The notes under the pieces are model-generated. The model was given only the letters and a program-made list of their open reading frames with translations, had not been told where the DNA came from and searched no databases. Position numbers and translations under genes: made by a program. DNA of 7,356 nucleotides from an uncultured Coriobacteriaceae bacterium (GTDB lineage: Bacteria; Actinomycetota; Coriobacteriia; Coriobacteriales; Eggerthellaceae), in the NCBI GenBank assembly GCA_900552365.1, contig URZP01000067.1:1-7356 (forward strand), in the 5' to 3' direction. Below are positions 1-6,719 of this stretch, piece after piece (positions within the stretch are counted from its first letter, which is position 1; every line of letters starts with the position of its first letter).

Positions 1-108
1 ATTCAACAGGAAGCCTTCAATCGCGGCGCGACGGCTGAAGCCAAAGTCGCGTATGTTATGGTTTACGATGAATGTTTGCAATTCGAGCGTTATTTGGAGG
101 GATGCCTT
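1..108. other. left-edge region upstream of the first gene
   Basis: No gene can be assigned here. The frame of the downstream gene is open back to the left edge, so coding sequence cannot be formally excluded. Another forward frame ends with TGA at 36-38 and could be the tail of an upstream gene. Base composition becomes more A/T-rich from about 46, as expected of a spacer. The only clear signal is GGAGGG at 96-101, the ribosome binding site of the next gene. Confidence 0.4.
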
Positions 109-2112
109 ATGGCTCAATCAGGATTCGAGTCCCTGCTTGACGCACTGCGTCAGTCGGGGGTCGATGTGAACGGTGTGGGCGGCTCTCAACCGCAAGAGGC
201 CGAAGCCACCGTGGTCGACGACGCGTCGTCGACGGACAACCGCGCGGGTTCGCGCGGCGCATCGAACGGCGGTGGGCATAAGCCCCCGCAAAACCCGCTT
301 CATGTCGATTTCGGCGAACTTGGCGACAAGATCAGCGGCTGGACGCGCAAGACTATCATCACCGCTGCCATCATCTTCGTCCTGGTGCTCCTTGCCGCAT
401 ACTGGTGGTTCCATCCGCCTATCAGCATCAACAGCGTCGACACTTGGATGTTCGTCGGCGTGTTCGTCCTGTTGCCCATCTTCCTGTTCGCAAAGGCGCG
501 TTCGCGCACGTATGAAACGGGCAATTCGAAGACCGATCCCAATCCGGGTAAGGCGAAAAGCTTCGAGGTTCTGTCTTTCGTCCCGATTGCCGTCATTGTT
601 CTTGGCCTGCTTGGCGCTCTGCTGTCGTTCGATTTCTTCCCCGGTAATGCTCAGAAATACGCGAATGTCCTGCAGACTGAGCAGTTGAAGTTCACCGACG
701 ACATTCAGGAAGTCGATTACTCGCAGATCCCCGTCATCGACCACGACTCCACCGAGCTTCTGGGCAACCGTGAGATGGGCTCGATCCCCGAGTACGTTTC
801 CCAGTTCGAGATTTCCGACTTGTACAGCCAGATCAACTACCAGGGCACGCCTGTTCGCGTAAGCCCCCTTGGGTATGCCGACCTGTTCAAGTGGCTGATG
901 AACCGCGAGAACGGCATTCCGGCATACGCGCTGGTCGACATGACCACGCAGGATGCTCAGATCGTCACCATGGACAATGGCATGAAGTACACGGCCTCCG
1001 AGCCGCTGGCGCGCAACATCGACCGTTACGTTCAGCTGAAGTACCCGTTTTACATCTTCGACGAGAAGTCCTTCGAGATCGATGAAGACGGTCAGCCGTG
1101 GTGGATCTGCCCGGTGCGTTCGTACACCATCGGCTTGTTCGGTGGCGAAACCATCAACCGCGTCGTTTTGTGCAACGCCGTTACGGGCGAGTGCCGGGAT
1201 CTTGCCATCGATGAGGTTCCGCAGTGGGTTGACCGCGCTTATCCTGCCAGCCTGCTTATCAAGCAGTACAACTGGAGCGGTAAGTACAACAACGGTTGGT
1301 TCAATTCGTGGCTTGGCCAGTCCGGTGTTTTCCAGACCACGCCCGGCACCAATGGCGAGCAGGGCTACAACTACATTGCTAAAGACGACGACGTGTGGGT
1401 GTACACCGGCGTCACGTCCGCCACGTCCGATAGCTCCATTATCGGCTTCGTGCTGATCAACCAGCGTACCGCCGAGTCGCATTACTACTCGATCTCGGGT
1501 GCAACCGAGGATTCGGCGATGCAGTCGGCTGAGGGCCAGGTTCAGAACCTGCGTTACACTGCCACGTTCCCGATTCTCATCAACGTTGCCAACCAGCCTA
1601 CGTACTTCATGGCGTTGAAGGATGCGTCTGGCTTGGTTAAGCAGTTCGCCATGATCGATATCCAGCGCTATCAGAACGTTGCCGTTGGCGACACGGTTGC
1701 TTCGTGCCAGAAGTCCTACGAGGCACTGCTTGCCACGAACGGTGTTTTGACCGGCAGCGATGCCGCCGATATCACCGACTTGGCGTCGGCGACCGGCTCT
1801 ATCAGGACTTTCACTCAGGGCGTGATCGAGGGCAACTCTCATTTCTATGTCACCCTTGACGGCGATAAGCGCATTTACGACTTCGCGCTGCCCGGTCTGG
1901 TTGAGATCGCTGCGTATGGCGTGGGCGATACTATCAACTTCACGTATATCGACAGCGATCCGACGTGCCCGGTCCAAAGCATCGAGAGCGCTGGCGGCTC
2001 CAAGACCTCCTCTGCAGATTCCGCCGCTGGCGGGGCGGGGGAATCTGCGACCGACTCTGCGGGTGCTTCTAGCGCCGCTTCAGCTGGGTCGACTGAGAAG
2101 GCCGCTGCCTAG
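109..2112 (+). CDS. three-helix membrane protein with large extracytoplasmic domain, function unknown
   Basis: Start chosen at ATG 109 because GGAGGG lies 7 nt upstream; the in-frame ATG at 58 has no such site. The product has 667 residues. Residues 1-78 are hydrophilic and low-complexity, then come hydrophobic helices at about 82-99, 112-128 and 154-175. Basic residues R80/K81 and the KARSR stretch after helix 2 put the N-terminus inside and residues 176-667 outside. The outer part holds an aromatic-rich region (about 305-345, with PWW and GLFGG), a domain with VPQWVDRAYP at about 370-379, and NQRT and PTYFMALKD motifs at about 451 and 497. A small beta-rich, possibly OB-like segment lies at about 560-615. 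The tail from 628 is Ser/Ala/Gly-rich. I recall similar uncharacterised proteins in Firmicutes and Actinobacteria, but cannot name a family. No catalytic motif is evident. A terminator follows directly, so it is probably the last gene of its unit. Confidence 0.85.
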   Translation: MAQSGFESLLDALRQSGVDVNGVGGSQPQEAEATVVDDASSTDNRAGSRGASNGGGHKPPQNPLHVDFGELGDKISGWTRKTIITAAIIFVLVLLAAYWWFHPPISINSVDTWMFVGVFVLLPIFLFAKARSRTYETGNSKTDPNPGKAKSFEVLSFVPIAVIVLGLLGALLSFDFFPGNAQKYANVLQTEQLKFTDDIQEVDYSQIPVIDHDSTELLGNREMGSIPEYVSQFEISDLYSQINYQGTPVRVSPLGYADLFKWLMNRENGIPAYALVDMTTQDAQIVTMDNGMKYTASEPLARNIDRYVQLKYPFYIFDEKSFEIDEDGQPWWICPVRSYTIGLFGGETINRVVLCNAVTGECRDLAIDEVPQWVDRAYPASLLIKQYNWSGKYNNGWFNSWLGQSGVFQTTPGTNGEQGYNYIAKDDDVWVYTGVTSATSDSSIIGFVLINQRTAESHYYSISGATEDSAMQSAEGQVQNLRYTATFPILINVANQPTYFMALKDASGLVKQFAMIDIQRYQNVAVGDTVASCQKSYEALLATNGVLTGSDAADITDLASATGSIRTFTQGVIEGNSHFYVTLDGDKRIYDFALPGLVEIAAYGVGDTINFTYIDSDPTCPVQSIESAGGSKTSSADSAAGGAGESATDSAGASSAASAGSTEKAAA

Positions 2113-2136
2113 TTGCCTCGCATTCGCTCGCTTCTC

Positions 2137-2172
2137 AAGCGCCTCGTCTTCGGACGGGGCGCTTTTCTTTTT
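2137..2172 (+). terminator. intrinsic terminator after the membrane protein gene
   Basis: The arms 2138-2148 and 2153-2163 form an 11-bp GC-rich stem with one G-U pair, closed by a TTCG tetraloop (2149-2152). A T-rich run follows, interrupted by a single C (2163-2172). It begins 25 nt after the TAG stop, so it ends the upstream unit and separates it from the permease. Confidence 0.93.
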
Positions 2173-2254
2173 GTTGAGGTTCATCAATGGGCTACGTCTT
2201 TTTTGGTCGGGTCGAACGGACGGATTTTCTCTGGCGTGATTTGAGAATCTCCCC

Positions 2255-2283
2255 TTGCGAAGACAGTTTTTGATGTGTAATAT
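2255..2283 (+). promoter_or_regulatory. sigma-70 promoter of permease copy A
   Basis: TTGCGA (2255-2260) and TAATAT (2278-2283) are separated by exactly 17 nt. They lie downstream of the previous terminator and about 140 nt upstream of the permease start. Transcription would begin near 2290. The 313-nt spacer otherwise holds a long leader with a possible 15-codon open frame (ATG 2315 to TGA 2360-2362). It also has a perfect 12-bp GC palindrome (2335-2346) and an AGGAG (2351-2355). I can assign none of these a role. Confidence 0.7.
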
Positions 2284-2425
2284 GAACTTATTGTGTTGGG
2301 AGCGTGTCCGAAATATGAAGGCGCTGCGTTTGCGGGCGGCGCCGCCGGGTAGGAGCGGTTGACACGTGACCGACTTCGTTGACTTGCGGTTTGAGCTGCT
2401 CCCGCAGGTCCGATGGAAGAGAGAC

Positions 2426-3913
2426 ATGGCAGAAACAGTTAAGAAGGAGAAGAAGGATCTTTACTGGGTTCACGTCGTCATCGGCTTCGTGATCTTGATC
2501 ATCTTTTCGTGGGTGCTTCCCGCACCCGACCCCATCACGCCTCTTGGCATGAAGGTCATCGGCGCCTTCTTGATGATGGTCTACACCTGGTCGACGGTCG
2601 GCACCTTGTGGCCGTCGCTTTTGGGCTTGTTCTTCGTCGGCATCTCGGGAATCGGCGGCGACGCCGGCTTCAACGGGGTGTGGATGAAGGCCGTCGGCAA
2701 CTACACCGTATTGCTGGTCCTGTTCGGCATGATCCTGTTCGGCGCCGTCGACTCTGTCGGTGACACGCTGTACATCACGAAATGGATTCTGACGCGCAAG
2801 ATCTTTGCCGGTCGTCCGCTGGTTTTCATGGCTTTGTTCTATCTGTGCTGTAGTATTCTTGCCGGTCTGATCAGCCCGATCACTGGTTTGATCATCCTAT
2901 GGCCTATTTCGCTGCGCATTGCCGAGACCATGAACCTCACGCGTGAGGACGCGGCCTGGAAGTACTTTTTCGTGGGCATGTTCCTGACCATGACCTTGGC
3001 TCAGCCGCTGCTGCCCTTCAAGGGCGCGGCTCTGATCCCGGTTGCCGCATTCCAAACCATGACCAGCACGCAGATGCCTATCTTGGCCCACATGCTGGTG
3101 GACGTCATCATGACCTTCCTGATCATGGGCATCTACCTGCTTTTGGTTAAGCTTCTGCGCGTCGATCTTTCCAAGATGAAGGCCGTCACTCCGGAGATGA
3201 TCGAGAAACAGATGCCGCTTCCCCCGATGGACCTTCGTCAAAAGGCGTTCCTCTGGATGATCCCCATCTACATCTTGGCTCTTGTCCTTCCGTCCTTCCT
3301 CCCGAAGGACAACCCGGTCGTCGCTTCCATGAACACCATGGGCGTTCTGGGAACCACCGTCGCGATTTTCGTGTTCTTCCTGGTTGCCCGTTTCAACGGC
3401 GAGCCGATGCTGGACATGAAGGAAGTTGCTTATAAGCAGTTCAACTGGGGCATCTTCTTCATGATCGCCGCCGCTGTCTTCACTGCCAACCAGCTGTCGA
3501 ACAGCGCCACGGGCGTTTCCGCCTTCTTGGTTCAGGTGCTTAACCCCATTCTTGGCGGCCAGTCAGAGATGGGCTTCATCGCCATCATGTTCACGGTGGC
3601 TCTGATCATCACTAACTTCGCCAATAACGCCGCAATGGCCGTCGTTTTGCTGCCGGTTGTCATCTCGTTCTCGGATCAACTGGGCATTGCCGCCATGCCG
3701 GTCGCCATGGGCGTCATCATGATGGTCTTCGTCGCCATGTTGACCCCTGCCGCTTCTCCGCATGCAGGCATGATGTGGGGCCGCAAGGACATCTACACTG
3801 CGGGCGATATCATGTCCATTGGCTTGCCGATGTGCATTATCACGCTGGTGATGTACATCCTCGTCGGCTACCCGCTGGCAAAGGTGCTCTGCGCGGCCTT
3901 CGGCGCCATCTAA
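2426..3913 (+). CDS. SLC13/DASS-like anion permease, copy A
   Basis: Predicted secondary transporter of 495 residues with about a dozen hydrophobic segments, in the inner membrane. ATG 2426 is preferred over the in-frame GTG at 2366 because the paralogue begins with the same MAE-KKEKKDLYWVHVVIGF block, and because nothing upstream is conserved. GGAAGAGAG precedes it. The layout fits the divalent anion:Na+ symporter fold: an N-terminal half with a re-entrant region near 140-165, a hydrophilic loop around 243-270, and a C-terminal repeat with ITNFANNAAMA (395-405) and MLTPAASPHAGMMWG (438-452). In characterised DASS proteins both hairpin tips carry Ser-Asn-Thr, which bind Na+ and carboxylate. 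Here I align them to S150-P-I and N400-N-A, so the substrate cannot be assumed to be a dicarboxylate. It stands alone between its own promoter and a terminator. Confidence 0.85.
   Translation: MAETVKKEKKDLYWVHVVIGFVILIIFSWVLPAPDPITPLGMKVIGAFLMMVYTWSTVGTLWPSLLGLFFVGISGIGGDAGFNGVWMKAVGNYTVLLVLFGMILFGAVDSVGDTLYITKWILTRKIFAGRPLVFMALFYLCCSILAGLISPITGLIILWPISLRIAETMNLTREDAAWKYFFVGMFLTMTLAQPLLPFKGAALIPVAAFQTMTSTQMPILAHMLVDVIMTFLIMGIYLLLVKLLRVDLSKMKAVTPEMIEKQMPLPPMDLRQKAFLWMIPIYILALVLPSFLPKDNPVVASMNTMGVLGTTVAIFVFFLVARFNGEPMLDMKEVAYKQFNWGIFFMIAAAVFTANQLSNSATGVSAFLVQVLNPILGGQSEMGFIAIMFTVALIITNFANNAAMAVVLLPVVISFSDQLGIAAMPVAMGVIMMVFVAMLTPAASPHAGMMWGRKDIYTAGDIMSIGLPMCIITLVMYILVGYPLAKVLCAAFGAI
3368..3495 (+). 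repeat. near-identical DNA block of the duplication, copy A
   Basis: This 128-nt segment matches 5269-5396 at 125 positions by my comparison, a constant offset of 1901. Flanking parts of the two genes show many silent differences. It encodes part of the region from F315 to L357, around the VARFNG and YKQFNWGIFFMIAA motifs. Confidence 0.8.
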
Positions 3914-3967
3914 TCGGATTTACCGATTGCATCGAAGGTTCTTATCCTGTGAGGACTTTCGCTGACG

Positions 3968-4002
3968 AAAAGGCTTTGAGTTTCGTGCTCAAAGCCTTTT
4001 TT
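3968..4002 (+). terminator. intrinsic terminator after permease copy A
   Basis: A perfect 13-bp stem (3968-3980 with 3988-4000) with a 7-nt loop runs into six T residues (3997-4002). It lies 55 nt after the TAA stop. Copies A and B are therefore probably transcribed separately despite being adjacent. Confidence 0.93.
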
Positions 4003-4143
4003 ATTTGGGGAAACGTCGATGAAATAGAATTTGACATTCAGCGAAGAGGATGATTCTTGTCGTTGAAATGCCGAATTATGAACAACTTTGACGAGCATAT
4101 ATCGGTTTTAACTATCGTCTGGGCCGTTACTCATAAGCCATTC

Positions 4144-4200
4144 TTATAACCGACTTTTCCGAAGTGCTGTAAAGTGGTCTTGTTGTGTTGAGTAAGTGTC
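4144..4200 (+). promoter_or_regulatory. probable promoter region of permease copy B
   Basis: The hexamers are weak: TTATAA (4144-4149) and TGTAAA (4168-4173), with 18 nt between and TGC just before the second (extended -10-like). The better argument is homology. Positions 4168-4200 align without gaps to 2276-2308 at the promoter of copy A, with 24 of 33 bases matching by my count, including a shared TTGTGTTG. The rest of the 413-nt spacer has a terminator at its start and isolated -35-like hexamers (4031-4036, 4088-4093) without good -10 partners. It also has a 15-nt dyad GAAGAGA-G-TCTCTTC (4209-4223) in the leader. Confidence 0.45.
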
Positions 4201-4326
4201 TACGGTTTGAAGAGAGTCTCTTCGTTATGTAGGGAGCGAAGGGAAGTAGGAAAGGCAGACGCTTGCCCAACGTGTTTCCTCTGCGATGCGGTTCCTTGGC
4301 ATCACGGACGTGAGGAAGGGAGAAAA

Positions 4327-5811
4327 ATGGCTGAGAAAGCTAAAAAGGAAAAGAAGGATCTATATTGGGTTCACGTCGTCATCGGCTTCGCGATCCTGAT
4401 CCTGTTCTCTTGGGTGTTCCCTGCACCCAGCCCCATCACCCCGCTCGGCATGAAGGTTGTCGGTGCGTTCTTGATGATGGTTTACACCTGGTCCACGATC
4501 GGCACTCTGTGGCCGTCGCTCCTGGGTCTGTTCTTCGTCTCCATCTCCGGTGTTGGTGGCGATGCTGGCCTCAATGGCGTGTGGATGCAGGCCGTTGGTA
4601 ACTACACCGTACTGCTGACCCTCTTCGCTATGGTCCTGTTCGGCGCAGTGGACGAAGTCGGCGACACGCTGTACATCTGCAAGTGGCTGCTTACCCGCAA
4701 GGTCTTCGCTGGTCGTCCTTTCGTCTTCTTGGCGATCTTCTACCTGTGCTGCTTCGTTCTGTCCACTCTGGTCAGCCCGATCTCCGGCCTGATCATCATG
4801 TGGCCTATCTCGCTGCGCTTGGTTGAGACCATGGGCGTCACCCGCGACGACGCATTCTGGAAGTTCTTCTTCGTCGGCATGTTCCTGTGCATGACCCTTG
4901 GTCAGCCGTTCTTCCCCTTCATGGGCGCTCAGCTGATCCCCTGCTCTGCATTCGCTTCCATGACCGGCACCAGCATCCCGATGCTTCCCTACATGCTCGT
5001 CAACCTCATCATGACCTTCCTGGTTATGGCTGTCTTCCTGCTGCTCATCAAGGTGCTGCGCGTCGACATCTCCAAGCTGAAGGACGTTAACCCCGACATG
5101 ATCGAAGAGCAGATGCCGCTTCCTCCGATGGACCTCCGTCAGAAGGCATTCCTCTGGATGATCCCGATCTACTTGATCGCTCTGATCGTTCCGTCCTTCC
5201 TCCCGAAGGACAACCCGGTTGTCGCATTCCTGAACTCCCTCGGCGTTCTGGGCGTCACCGTTGCGTTCTTCGTGTTCTTCCTGGTTGCCCGTTTCAACGG
5301 CAAGCCGATGCTGGACATGAAGGAAGTTGCTTACAAGCAGTTCAACTGGGGCATCTTCTTCATGATCGCCGCCGCTGTCTTCACCGCCAACCAGCTCTCC
5401 AGCCCGGCCACCGGTGTTTCCGCTTGGCTCGTTCAGGTCCTCGACCCGATCCTGGGCAACCAGTCTGAGATGGGCTTCATCGCCATCATGTTCACCGTTG
5501 CTCTGCTGATCACCAACTTCGCGAACAACGCCGCAATGGCAGTCGTTCTGCTCCCGGTTGTTATTCAGTTCTCTGCTAAGCTCGGCATCGACGCTATGCC
5601 GGTTGCCATGGGCGTCATCCTCATGGTCTTCGTCGCCATGTTGACCCCTGCTGCATCCCCGCATGCAGGCATGATGTGGGGCCGCAAGGACATCTACTCG
5701 CCTGGCGAGATCGTGTCCGTTGGTTTCCCGATGTGCATCATCACCCTGGTCGGCTACATCTTCATCGGTTACCCGTTGGCCAAGGTTCTGCTTGCTACCC
5801 TCGGTGCATAA
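4327..5811 (+). CDS. SLC13/DASS-like anion permease, copy B
   Basis: Paralogue of copy A with 494 residues. The two align end to end with no gap and about 80% identity by my hand count; copy A has one extra terminal residue. ATG 4327 is chosen because GGAAGGGAG sits just upstream and because the conserved N-terminus begins there. The open frame back to TTG 4207 encodes a Cys-rich stretch with no counterpart. Divergence is concentrated at about residues 101-260, which include the first hairpin (S150-P-I-S) and the following helices. Residues 1-100 and 301-400 are about 87% identical. The SNT positions are altered in the same way as in copy A (SPI and NNA), so the change predates the duplication. 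Codons are more uniformly C/G-ending than in copy A, hinting at higher expression. Substrate unknown; sub- or neofunctionalisation is inference. Confidence 0.85.
   Translation: MAEKAKKEKKDLYWVHVVIGFAILILFSWVFPAPSPITPLGMKVVGAFLMMVYTWSTIGTLWPSLLGLFFVSISGVGGDAGLNGVWMQAVGNYTVLLTLFAMVLFGAVDEVGDTLYICKWLLTRKVFAGRPFVFLAIFYLCCFVLSTLVSPISGLIIMWPISLRLVETMGVTRDDAFWKFFFVGMFLCMTLGQPFFPFMGAQLIPCSAFASMTGTSIPMLPYMLVNLIMTFLVMAVFLLLIKVLRVDISKLKDVNPDMIEEQMPLPPMDLRQKAFLWMIPIYLIALIVPSFLPKDNPVVAFLNSLGVLGVTVAFFVFFLVARFNGKPMLDMKEVAYKQFNWGIFFMIAAAVFTANQLSSPATGVSAWLVQVLDPILGNQSEMGFIAIMFTVALLITNFANNAAMAVVLLPVVIQFSAKLGIDAMPVAMGVILMVFVAMLTPAASPHAGMMWGRKDIYSPGEIVSVGFPMCIITLVGYIFIGYPLAKVLLATLGA
5269..5396 (+). repeat. near-identical DNA block of the duplication, copy B
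   Basis: Partner of 3368-3495. The three differences are GAG/AAG, TAT/TAC and ACT/ACC codons, only one of which changes a residue (Glu to Lys). This suggests recent gene conversion, or strong constraint, in this part of the gene. Confidence 0.8.
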
Positions 5812-5853
5812 TCAGCCTAAGCTGATCGCGATCTGACCTACACGGATTGCTTG

Positions 5854-5885
5854 AAGGCCTCCCCTCAGGGGGAGGCCTTTTCTTT
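5854..5885 (+). terminator. intrinsic terminator after permease copy B
   Basis: A perfect 11-bp stem, AAGGCCTCCCC (5854-5864) with GGGGAGGCCTT (5869-5879), closed by a TCAG loop and followed by TTTTCTTT-type sequence (5878-5885). It isolates the permease from the ribosomal protein unit. Confidence 0.94.
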
Positions 5886-5946
5886 GCCGCTTACTATTGT
5901 GCATGTGGTGATTGCGTGCAGTGTGGCGCTTGGATTGCCGCTTGGG

Positions 5947-5975
5947 TCGCAATGGCAATCGAGGTTCGCTATTAT
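5947..5975 (+). promoter_or_regulatory. candidate promoter of the rplJ leader
   Basis: TATTAT (5970-5975) is a good -10. A poor -35, TCGCAA (5947-5952), lies 17 nt upstream. Initiation about 7 nt downstream would fall at the first leader hairpin, which supports the placement. The preceding gene ends in a strong terminator, so rplJ needs its own promoter nearby. Confidence 0.4.
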
Positions 5976-5978
5976 AGA

Positions 5979-6134
5979 AAAGCTGCATTTCGATGTAGCT
6001 TGTTAGTGGAATTGTTCCGCTACCTAAGACAGCTGGTACCGAAAGGTTCAAACGCGTTGCGGCCCGCCGAGGTGGTTACGCATTAGTTAACGTTAACCCC
6101 TGCTGTCTTGGCGATGGCGGGGGTTGTTGCTTTT
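5979..6134 (+). ncRNA. ribosomal protein L10 leader (cis-regulatory RNA)
   Basis: Structured 5' leader of rplJ. In order: hairpin 1 (5979-5988 with 5993-6002, TTCG loop, one G-U); hairpin 2 (6005-6012 with 6016-6023); the CCTAAGACAGC segment; a short ACC-GAAA-GGT hairpin (6039-6048); and a terminator-like hairpin. CTAAGACAGC (6025-6034) pairs with GCTGTCTTGG (6102-6111) over 10 bp with one G-U. That helix takes the 5' arm of the terminator and so acts as an antiterminator. The CUAAGACAGC motif and this layout match my memory of the L10 leader of Gram-positive bacteria, which is thought to let L10 or the L10-L12 complex repress its own operon. Pairings are hand-drawn, not folded by software. 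Confidence 0.75.
6095..6134 (+). terminator. attenuator terminator in the L10 leader
   Basis: AACCCCTGC (6095-6103) pairs with GCGGGGGTT (6117-6125) over 9 bp with one T-G. The loop is 13 nt and an imperfect T-rich stretch ending in TTTT (6131-6134) follows. It overlaps the antiterminator partner 6102-6111, so only one of the two structures can form. This is the expected read-through switch controlling rplJ. Confidence 0.65.
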
Positions 6135-6190
6135 CAAGGGCTTTCAACCCCACCGACCAGGTGCGGAACCGAAGTGCTTGAAAAGGAGGT
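6130..6190 (+). promoter_or_regulatory. helix reaching the rplJ ribosome binding site
   Basis: CTTTTCAAG (6130-6138), which includes the terminator T-run, is a perfect 9-nt complement of CTTGAAAAG (6177-6185). The latter overlaps the start of the strong Shine-Dalgarno AAGGAGGTG (6183-6191). In addition GGGGTTG (6120-6126) can pair with CAACCCC (6145-6151) instead of with the terminator 5' arm. Translational control on top of attenuation is possible but unproven. Confidence 0.4.
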
Positions 6191-6197
6191 GTACTAC

Positions 6198-6719
6198 ATG
6201 CCAAACGCTCAGAATCAGGCGATGATGGCAGCGATCAAGGAGGATCTGGACGGCGTAGTTGCCGTTTGGGCCGTCGACTATCGCGGTCTCACCGTCAAGG
6301 AGACTGAAGAGCTCCGCCGTTCCGTCCGCGAGGCCGACGCTTTCATGAAGGTGTACAAGAACACCATCATGCGCATCGCTCTCAAGGATCTGGACATGGC
6401 GAACATCGACGAGGTGCTCGACGGTCCTTCCGCATTCGTGTTCTGCAAGAACGACCCTGCTGCATCTGCAAAGGCGCTCAAGGACTTCGCTAAGGATCAC
6501 GAGAACCTGACGATCAAGGGCGGCATGATGGACGGCGCGTTCGTTACGGCTGCAGAGGTCGAGGCTATCGCCTCTCTGCCTTCCCGCGAGCAGCTGCTCG
6601 GCCAGATCGCCGGTGCTATCTCGGGTATCGCACGCGGCCTCGCTGTTACCGTCAGCGGTGTGTCCCGTGGTTTGGCTCAGACGATCAGCCAGGTCGCCGA
6701 GCAGAAGCCTGCTGCTTAA
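6198..6719 (+). CDS. rplJ: 50S ribosomal protein L10
   Basis: Base of the ribosomal stalk: binds 23S rRNA with its N-terminal domain and carries L7/L12 dimers on its C-terminal helix. The product has 173 residues, normal for the family. It begins at ATG 6198 behind a near-perfect AAGGAGGTG; the open frame upstream is leader, not protein. The L10 signature is clear: DYRGLTVKETEELRR (about 27-41) and MKVYKNTIMRIAL (about 50-62), then IKGGMMDG in the middle and LPSREQLLGQIAGAI near 130. An Ala/Gly/Val-rich C-terminal helix would bind L7/L12. Ile, Leu and Arg codons include no ATA, TTA or AGA. Expected control is autogenous, through the leader just upstream. Unlike the common rplK-rplA-rplJ-rplL order, the preceding gene is a permease. 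Confidence 0.97.
   Translation: MPNAQNQAMMAAIKEDLDGVVAVWAVDYRGLTVKETEELRRSVREADAFMKVYKNTIMRIALKDLDMANIDEVLDGPSAFVFCKNDPAASAKALKDFAKDHENLTIKGGMMDGAFVTAAEVEAIASLPSREQLLGQIAGAISGIARGLAVTVSGVSRGLAQTISQVAEQKPAA

Noticed and set aside
118..1977. Long open frame (619 codons) on the minus strand opposite the membrane protein gene
   Set aside because: It is an antisense shadow produced by strong third-position G/C bias. The product is Arg/Val/Asp-rich with no recognisable domain, while the plus-strand frame has clear membrane helices and a ribosome binding site.
2366..2425. N-terminal extension of permease copy A from GTG 2366, with AGGAG at 2351-2355
   Set aside because: A possible ribosome binding site exists, but the extension has no counterpart in copy B and conservation begins exactly at ATG 2426.
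4031..4116. TTGACA (4031-4036) and TTGACG (4088-4093) as -35 boxes of further promoters
   Set aside because: At 16-18 nt spacing the partner hexamers match the -10 consensus at three or fewer positions.
4207..4326. Cys-rich 40-residue extension of permease copy B from TTG 4207
   Set aside because: It has no conservation with copy A, and a strong ribosome binding site lies immediately before ATG 4327.
4360..5664. Open frame of 434 codons on the minus strand opposite permease copy B
   Set aside because: The translation is a Glu/Asp/His/Gln-rich string typical of antisense to a hydrophobic membrane protein. The plus-strand permease has a paralogue and a family fold.
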